Source: Actinomucor elegans (lineage: Eukaryota; Mucoromycota; Mucoromycetes; Mucorales; Mucoraceae). Taken from it: DNA of 64,000 nucleotides. The notes beneath the pieces were generated by a model. That model had not been told where the DNA came from. It searched no databases and saw only the letters and a program-made list of their open reading frames with translations. Shown here in pieces: positions 15,312-27,900 of this stretch. A program made the translations under genes and the position numbers. The stretch's first letter is position 1, and each line of letters starts with the position of its first letter. The stretch covers positions 124,001 through 188,000 of the forward strand of contig JAMSLZ010000020.1 in the NCBI GenBank assembly GCA_026027325.1, written 5' to 3'.

Positions 15312-17177
15312 TCATTGAACCAATACCGAAAGGTTATCAGTAAGTAGACTCTTCAATCAATACCAAATTTAGTATGGATGTTACTGAGCAAGTAAAATAA
15401 AAGCGGGAAGTTAATACTAGGTATCATCACTTTTAGACTGCTTCCCAGCAGTAAAGTTGGCTCTTTTCAATCTTTCTTTCTAGAATGACCTAAACATTTT
15501 CAATAATATTTAGATTGGGACTTTTTGTGTAGATCAGTAGTCAAAGTTTTTTGATACAATATCACTTCTTGTAACAAGTGGAATACTTGTATACCATGTG
15601 GCATTAACTTGATGATAAATAAAGTCGCACTTTCAAAGTTTGTTCCATGAAATGAATTTGTCATACAGGTTTTGGCCATACCCTCAATTCATCTTCTTAG
15701 ACCCAAAACCTAGTTAATGCTCATTCCCAAATCATCATTAATCCTTTGTTACATTTGAAAGTGGGATTGATCATTGAAAAATTCATTGCTCAGAGATTTA
15801 ACTATAAATTTCAATCGTATAGTCCAAGAGAAAAGATGTTTGATATCGTTTCGATTGCTTGATCTAATTTATAATAAATTTTTCAAAATAACAATAACAA
15901 TAACAATAACAATAACAATAATAACAATAATAATAATGATCGCAGCGGCTTTGAAATTGGCATAGATACCACATTAATCATCTCTAGATCTCTCAGCCAA
16001 TCTCGGTCCAATGTCGCATCTAATTAGTAATCCATGTTCAAAATAAGTTATTGCATCTGGTAGAACCTGAGATCTACTTTAATTATGTCATGACAATACA
16101 AGTTTGTGTACGTTTGTTAATTATAACCATTGAGTAGGTTAATTAATAATTTCTTGGTCTAGTGATATTGTATAGAGAGGTTTTCTCAGCAGCCATGCTT
16201 GGATATGAAAAAAAAAATTGTGAGTTTAGACTTTTAATATATAGAAGAATAGCACTACTGCTAGTTACTTGTGATGTATAAAAACGAGGGTTTGGGCTAC
16301 TTTCAAGTTATAAATCTAAGAACCTATTACGACTCGGGCGTCTGAAAACCCCACTCTCTGTTAGCTATGGTCACATCAAATTAATTATAGTAAATAGCAA
16401 ACGTGCAATGCGTGTTCAATATCCTTTAGCGTACAAAGGCTTACACAAAAAGTAGTTCTTTGTGTATACTTTTGATTACTTGATTCTAAAGCCCTTTTTT
16501 TTTTTTTTTTTTTTTTTTACCCTTCCATTATTCAGAGATGGAATAATACATATAAGGAAACAAAAGGCCCTCCTTTTACTTTGTTAGCTTACTGTATCTT
16601 TAATAGACCTAATTCATGGGCTATATAATATAATGGCATGATGATTTTTTTTATAAAGAAACCCCAAGATACGAGGGCTATTTATATGAAGCAGTTGCAG
16701 TAAACAAAAAGCGCTTTCAAGGCTCTAGGAGCCCGTGCGGCTTACTTTAAATAGACCAATCATATAGCCACTAGAAGTTTCTCTCGCTAGTGTTTCGTCT
16801 TTTTGGTTACTGATTCTGGGTTTCAAGTAATGGTCACTCCAATATATAATGGTACACGAACGCAATGAATAGTCAAAATCACATTATATCATACTGGATA
16901 CCAAAGTACCCTTATTGTAGCGCCATATAACTTGTAGTATTTAACTGGCACCAGTCTTACAGAGAAGGGCCTTTCATGTATGGATAATTTAGAAAGTAGT
17001 ACAACGAGTACACAGGTATTGTTCAGAACGATAGAATTTGTCCCGCCAAATAAAGCATAAATTATTAAGATCGTCCTTCTTTCTTTCTTTCTCCTTTTCT
17101 TATTATAAATATAAAAATACGCTCAAGAGCTAGGCTCAATACCCCAAATCGAACAGATATCAGAGCCAACCTTGAGT
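14563..17177. other. Repeat-bearing intergenic region
   Basis: About 2.6 kb without a convincing gene. It contains an inverted pair of dispersed-repeat copies (15130-16070), T-runs near 15278-15309 and 16497-16520, and an AATAAC-type microsatellite near 15886-15932. The last several hundred bases hold the promoter of the Rap-GAP gene, with a TTCTTTCTTTC leader near 17076-17100. Confidence 0.45.
15130..16070. repeat. Inverted pair of dispersed-repeat ends, MITE-like relic
   Basis: About 80 bp near 15143-15222 (containing gcgacattgggctgagatcg and agagatctatagatcat) is matched in reverse complement near 15978-16062 (tctctcagccaatctcgg and tccaatgtcgcatctaatta). The arms differ by scattered substitutions and enclose about 750 bp with a T-run and a microsatellite but no transposase. 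This looks like an old non-autonomous DNA element. The exact ends and any target duplication are unclear. Confidence 0.5.
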
Positions 17178-20100
17178 ATGAACAGTAATGAAACAACTGC
17201 CACCATCACTCCTTCGAAACGATCTTCCCTTTCATCACGTGCGAGCAAAATTCCACAGAAATTAGCACAATCGACCTTTTTTTCATTAAGACCCTCGGCG
17301 AGTACCCTGGCTAACACTAACCAGAATGATAGACTCTCGACTAGAATTGGTCAAATGTTTTTTCGCCAAAGAACCACCAGTGAATCAGTAATCAAAGAAC
17401 ACAAGTATTCAACTCAGTATTCTTCTTATTCGCTATCATTAAATGACCAACCATCTAAAAGTTTGGATATAAGCTGTACCAAGGTATATCTACTTTTATA
17501 ATTGAAATCTATTAAAATTAATCTATATGTATCTGCAGCAAGAAGAAGAACAAGATATTAGTAAAGACAATAATCAAAATGGTTCGCCTTCTTCGGCTCC
17601 TTTCTCGATATCATCTCCTGAAAGATCAGATTTTTATTCATATTACTACTCTTCGCCTGACAAGGATGATTTGAACCTGTTTTCGCCTCTTTCTTTCACT
17701 AACTCTTCGGTATCTTCCCTGACGGACTCGATATTAAATATCCATATCACCCCACCTTCTTCTCCAATGCTGCCGATACAATCAAGCCATTCAGCTGCGA
17801 CTACAATTAAATCTTCAGTACACGAATTTGCAGACTCACTTAACGATCGTTGCACACTGTTATTGGATTTGTTTCTATCTTCAGATGATATGACTTTTTC
17901 TCACGTCCGAGAAATAGAAGTGATTGTAGATCAGACACGTCTTTTACTGGATGCTTGCGACGAACCCTATTGCGAAATAGATATTGCTGATTTGAGACAT
18001 CAACTAGCTACTATTCAGCACAGTGTCAACAACAGTCTTTATCACTCATCTATTGTCGACTTGAAAGAACATGAATCATCTATTAAACGTTTGGTAAAAT
18101 CAAGTTACACTCAAGCAACGACTCATATTGACTTGATTCTAGATTATAGATATTCAAAGCATATGTAAGCAAAGCGCCAAGTTGGCTTCCAACGCGCCAT
18201 CTCTCAGTATTGAAACGGCAGACGGGTTTAAAAAGGAATTACCTAAAGTAGACTCGACCCAAGACTTGAAACCAGATCAAATTGATGATAACGCAACTTG
18301 GTTTCGCCATCACTTTGTTGGAAAACCATATCACACCTTTATAGGTCCATTAAAGAAGCCCACAAAATTGCCTTTAATTGAAACAACCAGCGAATCAACG
18401 ACTAAAAAGAAGAAGCACCCTGTACCCAAGCGTAGGAACAGTAAATCACTGTTAAATAGTTTCCTTGTAGGAGCTTCTGGTGATTTGAGTCTGAATGATC
18501 CAGAAAATCAATCGATCGGCATAATTTCGGTAGTTCAGGAGCGCGCCAAAGACTTTAGTGGTCCTGGAAATGGCGCTGCTGCTATCCTAGGGTCTCAATA
18601 TCGTATCATTATTCGAAGCAAAGAGGTAAACATAAGACTTAAAAAAAAAACCTCGTTGGTCATTGCTAATCCTGTTTGAAAAAGCCGGAACAAGAGAGAT
18701 ATATTATTCATGAATGTATGGCCAAAGAAACCCAATCATTACTGGAGTCAAAAGGCGAAACTTACAAACTTGATAAAGCTGTTTTTCCAGACAAACGCCT
18801 AAGGCAGTTCATGAACAGAAACTCCAGCCATCACCTATCATCTATACCTCAACAAGGCGACAATACAAACACACCCACTTCTAGAATGCTACGCGCTGCT
18901 ATTATGTCTGCCTGCCCAAACATAGATTTACGTACATTCAAGGAACTATCGGCTGAATCGACAATTATGGCAGGTCTTGAAAAGGATTTACTAAAGTTTG
19001 ATGAAATACACGTAAGAAACATAACCCATTGCTCCTATAAAAGAAGGGAGCCGTTTGACGTAAGCTGACCCTATGCCCATCAGGTACCGAAACATTACAA
19101 GTTTGGTCTGCTTACAATACGAGATAATCAATCAACAGAAGAAACCTGGTTTTCGAATACTGGATTATCAAATGATTTACAAGAATTTCTGGATTTAATG
19201 GGCCAAAAAGTAGAATTAAAAGGCTATAACGGATATGCAGCTGGTCTGGATACCAAAAGTAAGTAGTACTGATATGTGATTGCTAATGATTAACCCGTAT
19301 CTCGTAGCTGGTGAGTCTGGTAAATACACCTACGTATCAAAATGGAATGATGTGGATATCATGTTTCATGTAGCTCCTTTAATGCCTTCTCAAAGCAACG
19401 ATAAGCAGCAGGTACTACGTAAAAAGCATATTGGCAATGGTAAAAAAAAAAAAAAAAAAGCAAAGAAATATCCTGATTCTGATTACCACTAACATAATGT
19501 AATCCTGTAGATATTGTTTGCATTATATTCCTTGAAGGAAGTCAACTATTTAATCCAAATGCTATTCGGTCACAATTCCTTCATGTCTACATTATCGTTC
19601 GGCCCGAAATACATGACGAAAAACGGCATTGGAGGTAATGGAAAAAAGCGCACTGAAAGTATTTATATATTGATATTTCAATGAACAGAGTCGAGGTACT
19701 AAGGAACAATAACGTAGTGGAGTTTGGTCCAACATTACCAAGCCCACCATTATTTAATGATGATGATACCCTCAAAAAATACCTAATTGCCAAGCGTATG
19801 TTATCTTGAAGCAAGCTCATTGAAAGCACTGTCTAAAAAAGAAGCTCTTTAATTCTTAGTTGTGAATGCAGAAAATGCAGCGTTGCGATCAGACAAGTTC
19901 AGCATTCCCAATAACAAAGCCAGACTTGGACTACTATCTACACATATTCAAACCGGTCTTTCTTTCCATATACCTCAAGTATTACGATCTGCTAGCACAA
20001 ATCGCTTGTCAACCAACAAATCATCTTCGTCCATTTCCACCAGTAGCAAACAGAATCAACTCAAACCTCAACGGCCCAAATCTGTTAATAGTAAATCGAC

Positions 20101-20770
20101 AAGTAGTATAAGTGGTGGTGGATCTTCTCGCCTATTAAAAGAAGCTATCCTTGACGAAGAAAAAAGAAACAGGGCCACAATGATGGCAAGTACTGACATA
20201 CCGCCCATGCCTGCGATATCTCGTTCTACTTTGCTTCAAGATTTCAAAAAAGGATTCCTCTCCAGCTCCAAAAAGTTAAAAGGCGGTGTTACTGGAGAAA
20301 AAGTAGTTATTCGAAAGACAAGTCAGCTTAAGATCAGTAGTACACTAGGGTCGCCTCACCCATTGGAAAGTGTCAAAGAAAATGATGGTTCTGGTAACCA
20401 TCCACCAGCAGGTATGTTATTTTGATCAAACATCAAAAAAAAAAGATGCTTATCTCATGTTTTATTAGACGAGATGTTTGTTGGTAAAGACATTAACATA
20501 TCATCTGAGAGTTTTATATCTACCGAACAATTGTTTTCTGTATCTGATACAAATAATCATGGTAATAGTAGCAGTAATAGCAGTAGTAGTAGTAGTAGTA
20601 ATAGTAATAAGAACAAACCGCCCACTACAACTCCATCTCATCGTACTCATCGACCTTCTCTTATCACCAAATCTGGTCTGCGACCCCCTCACCTGCTTAT
20701 CAGTACTACAGCTGTAACTACAGCTACCAATATGAGCAATGGAAATGGCCCAAGTTTATCATGGCGATAA
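17178..20770 (+). CDS. Rap/Ran-GAP domain protein
   Basis: Ten exons (17178-17483, 17539-18093, 18143-18625, 18685-19011, 19084-19258, 19308-19439, 19511-19634, 19689-19795, 19860-20411, 20469-20770) encode 1020 residues. The Rap-GAP domain is at about residues 540-735: YKFGLL, FLDLMGQKVELKGYNGYAAGLDTK split over two exons, TGESGKYTY, DIMFHV, and DKQQVLRKKHIGNDIVCIIF. The HIGND helix (Asn about 659) should carry the catalytic Asn thumb known from Rap1GAP and tuberin. The protein therefore probably speeds GTP hydrolysis on a Rap/Rheb/Ran-like small GTPase. The N-terminal 450 residues and the C-terminal 280 are Ser/Thr-rich and probably disordered, with a serine run encoded by an AGT microsatellite near 20568-20610. 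The start is the first ATG of the open frame; a shorter start would not change the domain. Confidence 0.9.
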
Positions 20771-21077
20771 TCCTATTTACAATAGTTGCTTTACCTTTAC
20801 AGTCCTAATCAACATTAAATAAAGAGGTAGATCACTTCATTATTCATCTGGTTTGCATTTTTTAAAAAGTGATAAAAGACTTGAGGGACATAGTTTATAA
20901 CTGACAACATGTTATCTACCATATACAACTCGAAATTGCTCCCAACACTAATAAAAAGCATGGTGAGATTCCTGTATCATTCAACATTCAACTAAATTCT
21001 GCACAGATTTTGTTCACACAATTTGTATTCAATTGAGCGTATTTTTATTATTGCCCAGGTTGTGATCGTATTAAACT

Positions 21078-21172
21078 AGATTTAGAGATCCAAAACTTTC
21101 TCAATTGATCCCGGCTTAATGTCACACCTGATTAATGGCGTTTGTTCAGAATCAGCTGCCCCATCTACTATA
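21078..21172 (+). repeat. Dispersed repeat copy (atgtcacatctgatta family)
   Basis: Contains cccggcttaatgtcacacct followed by gattaatggcg and ttcagaatcagctg, in the order seen in the other copies. Confidence 0.5.
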
Positions 21173-22202
21173 ATAATTGTTTATTGATTTCATCTATTGT
21201 TTTATCATATATACATTTATATACTAATCTATGGGTAGCCTAGGCTATTTTTCACCTGTTATCAAATATTTTATTATTTTAAAGAAACTTTTATGGGTAA
21301 ACAAGGATGAAAGGGTTGAAAGCAGCGATGAGAAGTGCCTTGGAAATAAAAGGGTATCTACAGTTTGCTAAACATATGACAGTCTCACTCTTAATCTAGT
21401 AGGAGAGCCTAGTGCTTAAAACTATTAGGCCTGCTCCTTTTATATTTTTATATAGCAATAAAAAAGAAATACTATAGTTGAAGACGTAAGGAATGGACTT
21501 CATTAAACATTATGACTCTAAAATGTCTAATACTGTTGAAAAGTGATACAAAGGTGCCACCGTCACTGTGAAATGTCCTCTGTTTTCATTGGTTGTCAGT
21601 AAATACAAAACAGTGCTATTATTATTATTATTATTATTATTATACTAATTCTTCTTTGATGCTCGTTCAGAATCAGATATTCATTTTGATCCAACTTTTA
21701 ATGGCGCACAATTGTTGATATATAAAAAATGGTTTAATAAAGTTCGCTCAGAATTTAAATTTGCAGCAAGTGGTATAAAAACCAACGGATAACTCCTTCA
21801 ATTTATGGAGTCATTTTTTATAATAAAAGACATTTTTTGGAATATTTAGGAATGTAGTCGTAATTCAGGAACTTTATAAAAAAATACATTTGATACTCTT
21901 GGGCACACTAAATCTACATTATTAATCAACCGTATCTTGAGAATGCCATCTTCATACTCCAAAAAAAAAGGGTGTTTCTAAAAATTTGAACCTGCAGCTA
22001 TCCCTTTTGCATCTTTTCTGAGATCAAACTATTCTTAACATCTCAACGTTTTTCAATTGATTTCTGCTCAATATTCTACCTAATTGCTATTACATGTCCA
22101 AAGTAGAGCAATGCATCTATTTGAACCATTCAATAATTGTAATGCACAGAGTATAATGCAGCTTAGGGAAGTGTGGCAAGTTACCTATATTTGAAGTGAG
22201 TT

Positions 22203-22300
22203 AGCAAATATATAGATTTATAGATCACTTGACCAATCCTAGTCAAATGTCACATCTGATTAGTATGAATTCTATTCTTGAAAAAAAGTAACTGGATCTA
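22203..22300 (+). repeat. Dispersed repeat copy
   Basis: Contains tatagatcacttgaccaatc then caaatgtcacatctgattag and ends near aactggatcta. It is one of the best-preserved copies. A weaker copy is at about 22047-22122. Confidence 0.55.
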
Positions 22301-22367
22301 TTACAATCATTTCTTCACCGCTGTGTCGACCGGCAGTAGTTCCTTAAATACCATACACTCATATATT

Positions 22368-22455
22368 CTAGATCTATAGATCTCTCACCTAATTTTGGCT
22401 TATGTCTCATTTGACAATTAGTTCGCATTCAGAATGAACAGCTAGAGGCTTTGTT
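22368..22455 (+). repeat. Dispersed repeat copy
   Basis: Contains gatctatagatctctcacct, then ggcttatgtctcatttgac and cattcagaatgaacagct. Confidence 0.5.
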
Positions 22456-22842
22456 AATCGCTGCACAGAGAGTATATCACATTCGTCATTAGTTAATAGT
22501 GAATTATACGGCGTGTACTATGATTATCGTTCATCTGATTAGTTCACATATGTTGTTGAAATTTACGAGATATATGGTTATTGGAGAACCTAAGTTTTGG
22601 CTCGTCTTTACTATGAAAATAGTAGCAAACTTGGTCGATTCATGTATATATTCTACCCATAATCTCGGTTTGAATACAACGAATGCGATTCGAATCAAAG
22701 CCGCAATTGATATTTGAACAGCCGCTATGGGCGACTGAATCTAGCATTTTCTATGACATTTTTTTCGGGCAGCCAGTTGGCAGCTATATAAGCTTCTGTG
22801 TTCTTGCAAGTTCTTTCTTCATTTATAAGTAGAAATTCGACA

Positions 22843-24070
22843 ATGGTCAAGTGTACACATAAGGGCTGCGAAAAGGAATTTATTGAAGGGGAGAATAAAG
22901 ATAATGGTAAGTAATTTCAACCATTTAAATTGCTTGACTTTTTGTTTAACAGTCAGTAGCTTGTCAATACCACGAGGGATCACCTGTATTCCACGAAGGT
23001 AATGTATACATTTGATTATGAATTCGAATATAAGCTGAACTACTGAATAGGTTTAAAGGGTTGGTCTTGCTGTAAGAAGCGTGTTGTTGATTTCGATGAG
23101 TTTCTTGCCATCCCCGGCTGTACTTTTGGACGTCATTCAACCGAACCAGTTGCTCGACCTGCTGTTGCTCCTACTTCAGAGACTCCTAAACAAACTAAAG
23201 TCTCCCATGTAACTGAAGAAGGTGTTGAAGTGTATGGAAAGAAACCTGAAGCACCAGTTGCTGTAGAACCCAAGAAGGAAGAGGATGTAAAAAAGCAGCC
23301 TGAAGTTGAGGAAGAGGATGATGAGTCTATCCCTGTCCCAGAAGGCACCACATGTAAAAGACGCGGTTGTGGACGCGTCTGGAAAGATAGCGCTACTTCC
23401 CGTGGCTCCGGAGCCGAAGCTAAATGCCGCTATCATCCTGGCTCGCCCATTTTCCATGAAGGTTCCAAGGGTTGGAGTTGCTGTCCTCGTAAAGTACTGG
23501 ATTTCGATGAATTCTTAAGAATTGAAGGCTGTAAAGAAGGAAAGCATCTCTTTGTTGGCTCCAATAGTCAGGTAAAGTATATGGTTACATTTATTATGCA
23601 GAAAACTGACGCACCTCTTAAGGCAGAGGAGTTGGTTGACTGTCGCACTGATTGGTATCAAACTCAAACCAACGTCATTTTCAGCATCTTTGCCAAAAAT
23701 AAGGAAGATACCAAGGTTAATTTCACTGAGGAATCTATTGATGTTGACATCAAAATGAAGGGAAATAAGCGTTTTAAAAAGACTTTCCCTCTTTTCACGG
23801 TAAGTTTCCATAAAGCTATTCAAAAGAGCTTCATTTAAAATGAATTGTATATAGACTATCGACGCCGCTGCTTCCAAATTCACAGTGCTTTCTACAAAGA
23901 TTGAGATTAATCTGAAAAAGACAAGTGGTATTTCTTGGGCTTCTCTTGAACCTAATGATGAAATCAAAACTTGGACTACCTTTGGTGTTAGTGGAGGTGG
24001 CGGAACTGTTGGAGGAACTGAAATGTATTATAACGCTGATTCACCTTTGCACCATATAAGCAAAAAATAA
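22843..24070 (+). CDS. CHORD-CS domain co-chaperone (CHORDC1/RAR1 family)
   Basis: Exons 22843-22906, 22960-22998, 23051-23799 and 23855-24070 encode a protein of about 355 residues. Two CHORD zinc modules are present. The first runs from MVKCTHKGC through YHEGSPVFHEG and KGWSCC; the second from CKRRGCGRVW through YHPGSPIFHEG and GWSCCPRK. A CS (p23-like) domain follows, beginning near CRTDWYQTQ and ending with GISWASLEP. This is the architecture of CHORDC1/CHP-1, an Hsp90 and Sgt1 partner. Zinc-ligand Cys and His appear complete in both modules. Between CHORD2 and CS lie 30 extra nucleotides (23572-23601) that begin GTAAAG and end TTATGCAG; they are open in frame, so the annotation keeps them as coding. 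Two 52-53 nt introns break the first CHORD. Confidence 0.93.
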
Positions 24071-24973
24071 TAAAAAAGGTACAAAGTGTTTATAGAAAGA
24101 ATATCTTACTCGAATTTGGGATATTGGTTTGAGAACAATGAAATCAATCTAAGTTTAAACTGGATGCTAGTACTGGACACTAATTCAAGACATTTGTTTT
24201 TTGAATACTAGTACCTATAACCAGCATGTCCAATCAAATGGTGTGAATATGTATAATATAAGGTTCTTTACACTGAGAAGCAGCTGTTTGTTTGCTACAC
24301 TATAATAGAGTTATTGAGGCGTTGCATTATGCGAATTAGTTGGCGCTTTTAAGCTTGATCGTCATTTTGTTCTATGCATCACTATTTGGCTGAAATTTAT
24401 TAGATATATTCATTGCTGAAAAGAAACTGAGTATACGACGATCTTGTTACTAAGCATTGCATATTGTGAATAGGATCACCTGTTGAGTACAAGTTGTTTG
24501 TAACTCATCAACGAACTACAGAAAGGACATGCAGAAGCAGACAGATCCGTTACCGATCTCATCTGTTTTCTAGCGAGGTCTGTACACTGAATTTCTTATT
24601 TAAATAAATGACTATTTTTGACATGGAGCTACAGAGGTATTTCAGTATCATCAAGAAATCAAAGTAAACTAGTTTTATAGAATAAACATAAACATTGTAC
24701 TCTTAAGTCAAAGATTAAAAGTATAAGCCTTTGTATTACAGAATAAAGTGCAATCCTTCTTATAATTTGAAGGGGGAAACCTGCTTGCCGGAAGGTAATT
24801 AGCACCGATAATCAAAACAGAAGGTTAGCCGATTCCCCTACCTTATTTGCAAGTAGCACAACCTTTACATGAGATAGAACTGATCATAATAAATTTTTGT
24901 TCTTATTTGAACGTTTGTTCATTTTTATAATCTCTTTATTTCGCATAATTAAGAATCAATAAGTACACGTGCG
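24071..24973. other. Intergenic region
   Basis: Nine hundred bases between two plus-strand genes. I see no gene, RNA or clear repeat. The 3' part must contain the promoter of the mucin-like gene. Confidence 0.4.
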
Positions 24974-27900
24974 ATGAATCACCTAACGCTGGGAGCAATT
25001 GCAGTTAAATGCGTCTGTTTCCTAGTATTGTTGCTGATAGCAAGCACCGAAATTGCTTCGTCACAAGAACTTACATTAGAAGGTATATATTTTCATAAAT
25101 CAACTGCCTTCAATGCCTGTTTTAGCAGCCGAATCGAATCATAAAAATACATCTGTCATTTGATTTTGAGGCATTGCTTTGTAAGCTGGCTTCAATATCA
25201 ACTGGATTACTTATACATTTCTCTTTTGTATAGAGCAATTTTTTATCAAGAATCAAACTTTATTTCCAGAGTATCATATTCCAAAGAAAGGTGAGTTCAT
25301 ATATAACAAAATAAATGCGATGTATCAATCGCCTTAGTTGTATTAATTAAATACTAAAGCCTAAACTTGAACTGTTTTTTCTAGCAACTGATGGATTAAA
25401 TCCTAACAAGAAACCAGTATATTCCCTGGCTGATACTGCTTACGCAGACACCGCAGTTCGTCATCCAGCACCACCTCAAAAGACTAAGACTGCTGCTAGG
25501 ACAACCTGCACATCATCTTCAAGAAAGACTAAGACTTATACTAGGACAATTTGCACAACATCTTCAAGAAAGACTACAACTCCTACCAGGACAGCTTGCG
25601 CAACGTCTTCAAAAAAGACTACTACTACTGTTGCTACTAGTTCATCTAGTCCTGAGCCTATTACTACAGAAAATGAATCTCCTACAGTCCCCAGCAGTTC
25701 TACAACAGTATTTATTAGTTCATCTGGTCCTGAGCCTACTACTCCTCCTGTTACTACTACCACTGAAAGTGAGATTCCTACAGTCCCCAGCAGCTCTACA
25801 ACGGTGTCCAATAGTTCATCCGGTCCTGAGCCTACTACTCTTCCTGTTACTACTACTACAGAAAGTGAATCTCCTACAGTCCCCAGCAGCTCTACAACCA
25901 TTTCTACTAGTTCATCTAGTCCTGTTACTACCATTGAAAGTGAGTCTCCTACAGTTTCCAGCAGCTCTACAACGGTGTCCATTAGTTCATCCAGTCCTGG
26001 GTCTATTACTCTTTCTGTTACTACTACTACAGAAAGTGAATCTCCTACAGTCCCCAGCAGCTCTACAGCTATTTCTACTAGTTCATCCGGTCCTGAGCCT
26101 ACTACTCTTCCTGTTACTACTACTACAGAAAGTGAATCTCCTACGGTACCTACCAGCTCTACAACCATTTCTACTAGTTCATCCGGTCCTGAGCCTACTA
26201 CTCTTCCTGTTACTACTATTACAGAAAGTGAGTCTCCTACAGTTCCCAGCAGCTCTACAACGGTGTCCATTAGTTCATCGAGCCCTGAGCCTACTACTCT
26301 TCCTGTTACTATTACTACAGAAAGTGAATCTCCTACAGTCCCCAGCAGCTCTACAACCATTTCTACTAGTTCATCTAGTCCTGTTACTACCATTGAAAGT
26401 GAGTCTCCTTCGGTTCCCAGCAGCTCTACAACAGTATCTACTAGTTCATCCAGCCCTGAGCCTACTACTCTTCCTGTTACTATTACTACAGAAAGTGAAT
26501 CTCCTACAGTTCCCAGCAGCTCTACAACCATTTCTACTAGTTCATCCGGTCCTGAGCCTACTACTCTTCCTGTTACTACTACTACAGAAAGCGAGCCTTT
26601 TACGGCACCTACCAGCTCTACAGCCATTTCTACTAGTTCATCCAGCCCTGAACCTACTACTACTACAGAAAGTGAGTCTCCTACAGTTCCCAGCAGCTCT
26701 ACAGCGGCGTCCATTAGTTCATCCGGTCCTGAGCCTATTACTACTCCTGTTACTACCACTGAAAGCGAGCTTACTACAGTCCCCAGCAGCTCTACAACAG
26801 TATCTACTAGTTCATCCGGTCCTGAGCCTACTACTCTTCCTGTTACTACTACTACAGAAAGTGAGTCTCCTACGGCACCTACCAGCTCTACAACAATTTC
26901 TACTAGTTCATCCGGTCCTGAGCCTACTACTCTTCCTATTACTACTATTACAGAAAGTGAGTCTCCTACAGTTCCCAGCAGCTCTACAACGGTGTCCATT
27001 AGTTCATCCAGCCCTGATCCTACTACTCTTCCTGCTACTACTACTACAGAAAGTGAATCTCCTACAGTCCCCAGCAGCTCTACAACCATTTCTACTAGTT
27101 CATCTAGTCCTGTTACTACCATTGAAAGTGAGTCTCCTTCGGTTCCCAGCAGCTCTACAACAGTATCTACTAGTTCATCCGGTCCTGAGCCTACTCCTCC
27201 TCCTGTTACTATTACTACAGAAAGTGAGTCTCCTATAGTTCCCAGCAGCTCTACAACAGTATCTACTAGTTCATCCGGTCCTGAGCCTACTCCTCCTCCT
27301 GTTACTATTACTACAGAAAGTGAATCTCCTACGGTACCTACCAGCTCTACAACCATTTCTACTAGTTTATCTAGTCCTGTTACTACCATTGAAAGTGAGT
27401 CTCCTTCGGTTCCCAGCAGCTCTACAACGGTGCCCATTAGTTCATCCAGTCCTGGGTCTACTACTCTTCCTGTTACTATTACTACAGAAAGTGAGTCTCT
27501 TACAGTCCCCAGCAGCTCTGAGGCTATTTCTGCTAGTTCATCTAGTCCTGAGCCTACTACTGATCCTTCTACAGTGCTTACTAGCTCCATAACGGCGACT
27601 ACTGATATCAGTACACCTAGTACAGCTACTATCTCCACAGGAATTACTATTAGTAGCTCGTATGAATCTTCTATCATTCCCTCTGTGAGCACCACTGCCA
27701 TTCTCTCTCCAATAACTACAAACTCATTAGATACTACTACACCCACTGAGACTGCAAGTACGATTGCGTTACCATTTGCCAGTGAAGCACTTGCTACTAC
27801 AGCGTCAAGCGCAATTTTGTCTTCCATTTCACAGGAATTAACCTCAAGCTCAATAGAAATCAGGTCTATTACAACTTTAGAACTTCCAGTAACGCCTAGT

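Larger units (their letters stand above)
20771..22842. other. Repeat-rich intergenic region
   Basis: Two kilobases without a convincing gene, carrying at least four degenerate copies of the dispersed repeat in the same orientation, an ATT microsatellite near 21619-21643 and the promoter of the CHORD gene with TATATAAG near 22784. Confidence 0.5.

Noticed and set aside
25631..27238. 535-codon Leu-rich frame in a second plus frame
   Set aside because: It is a shifted reading of the same array; the frame with a signal peptide, membrane segment and acidic tail is the gene.
25536..27827. 763-codon minus-strand open frame over the mucin gene
   Set aside because: It is the antisense reading of the minisatellite. 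It has no promoter, splice pattern or recognisable protein content, and ends where the array ends.
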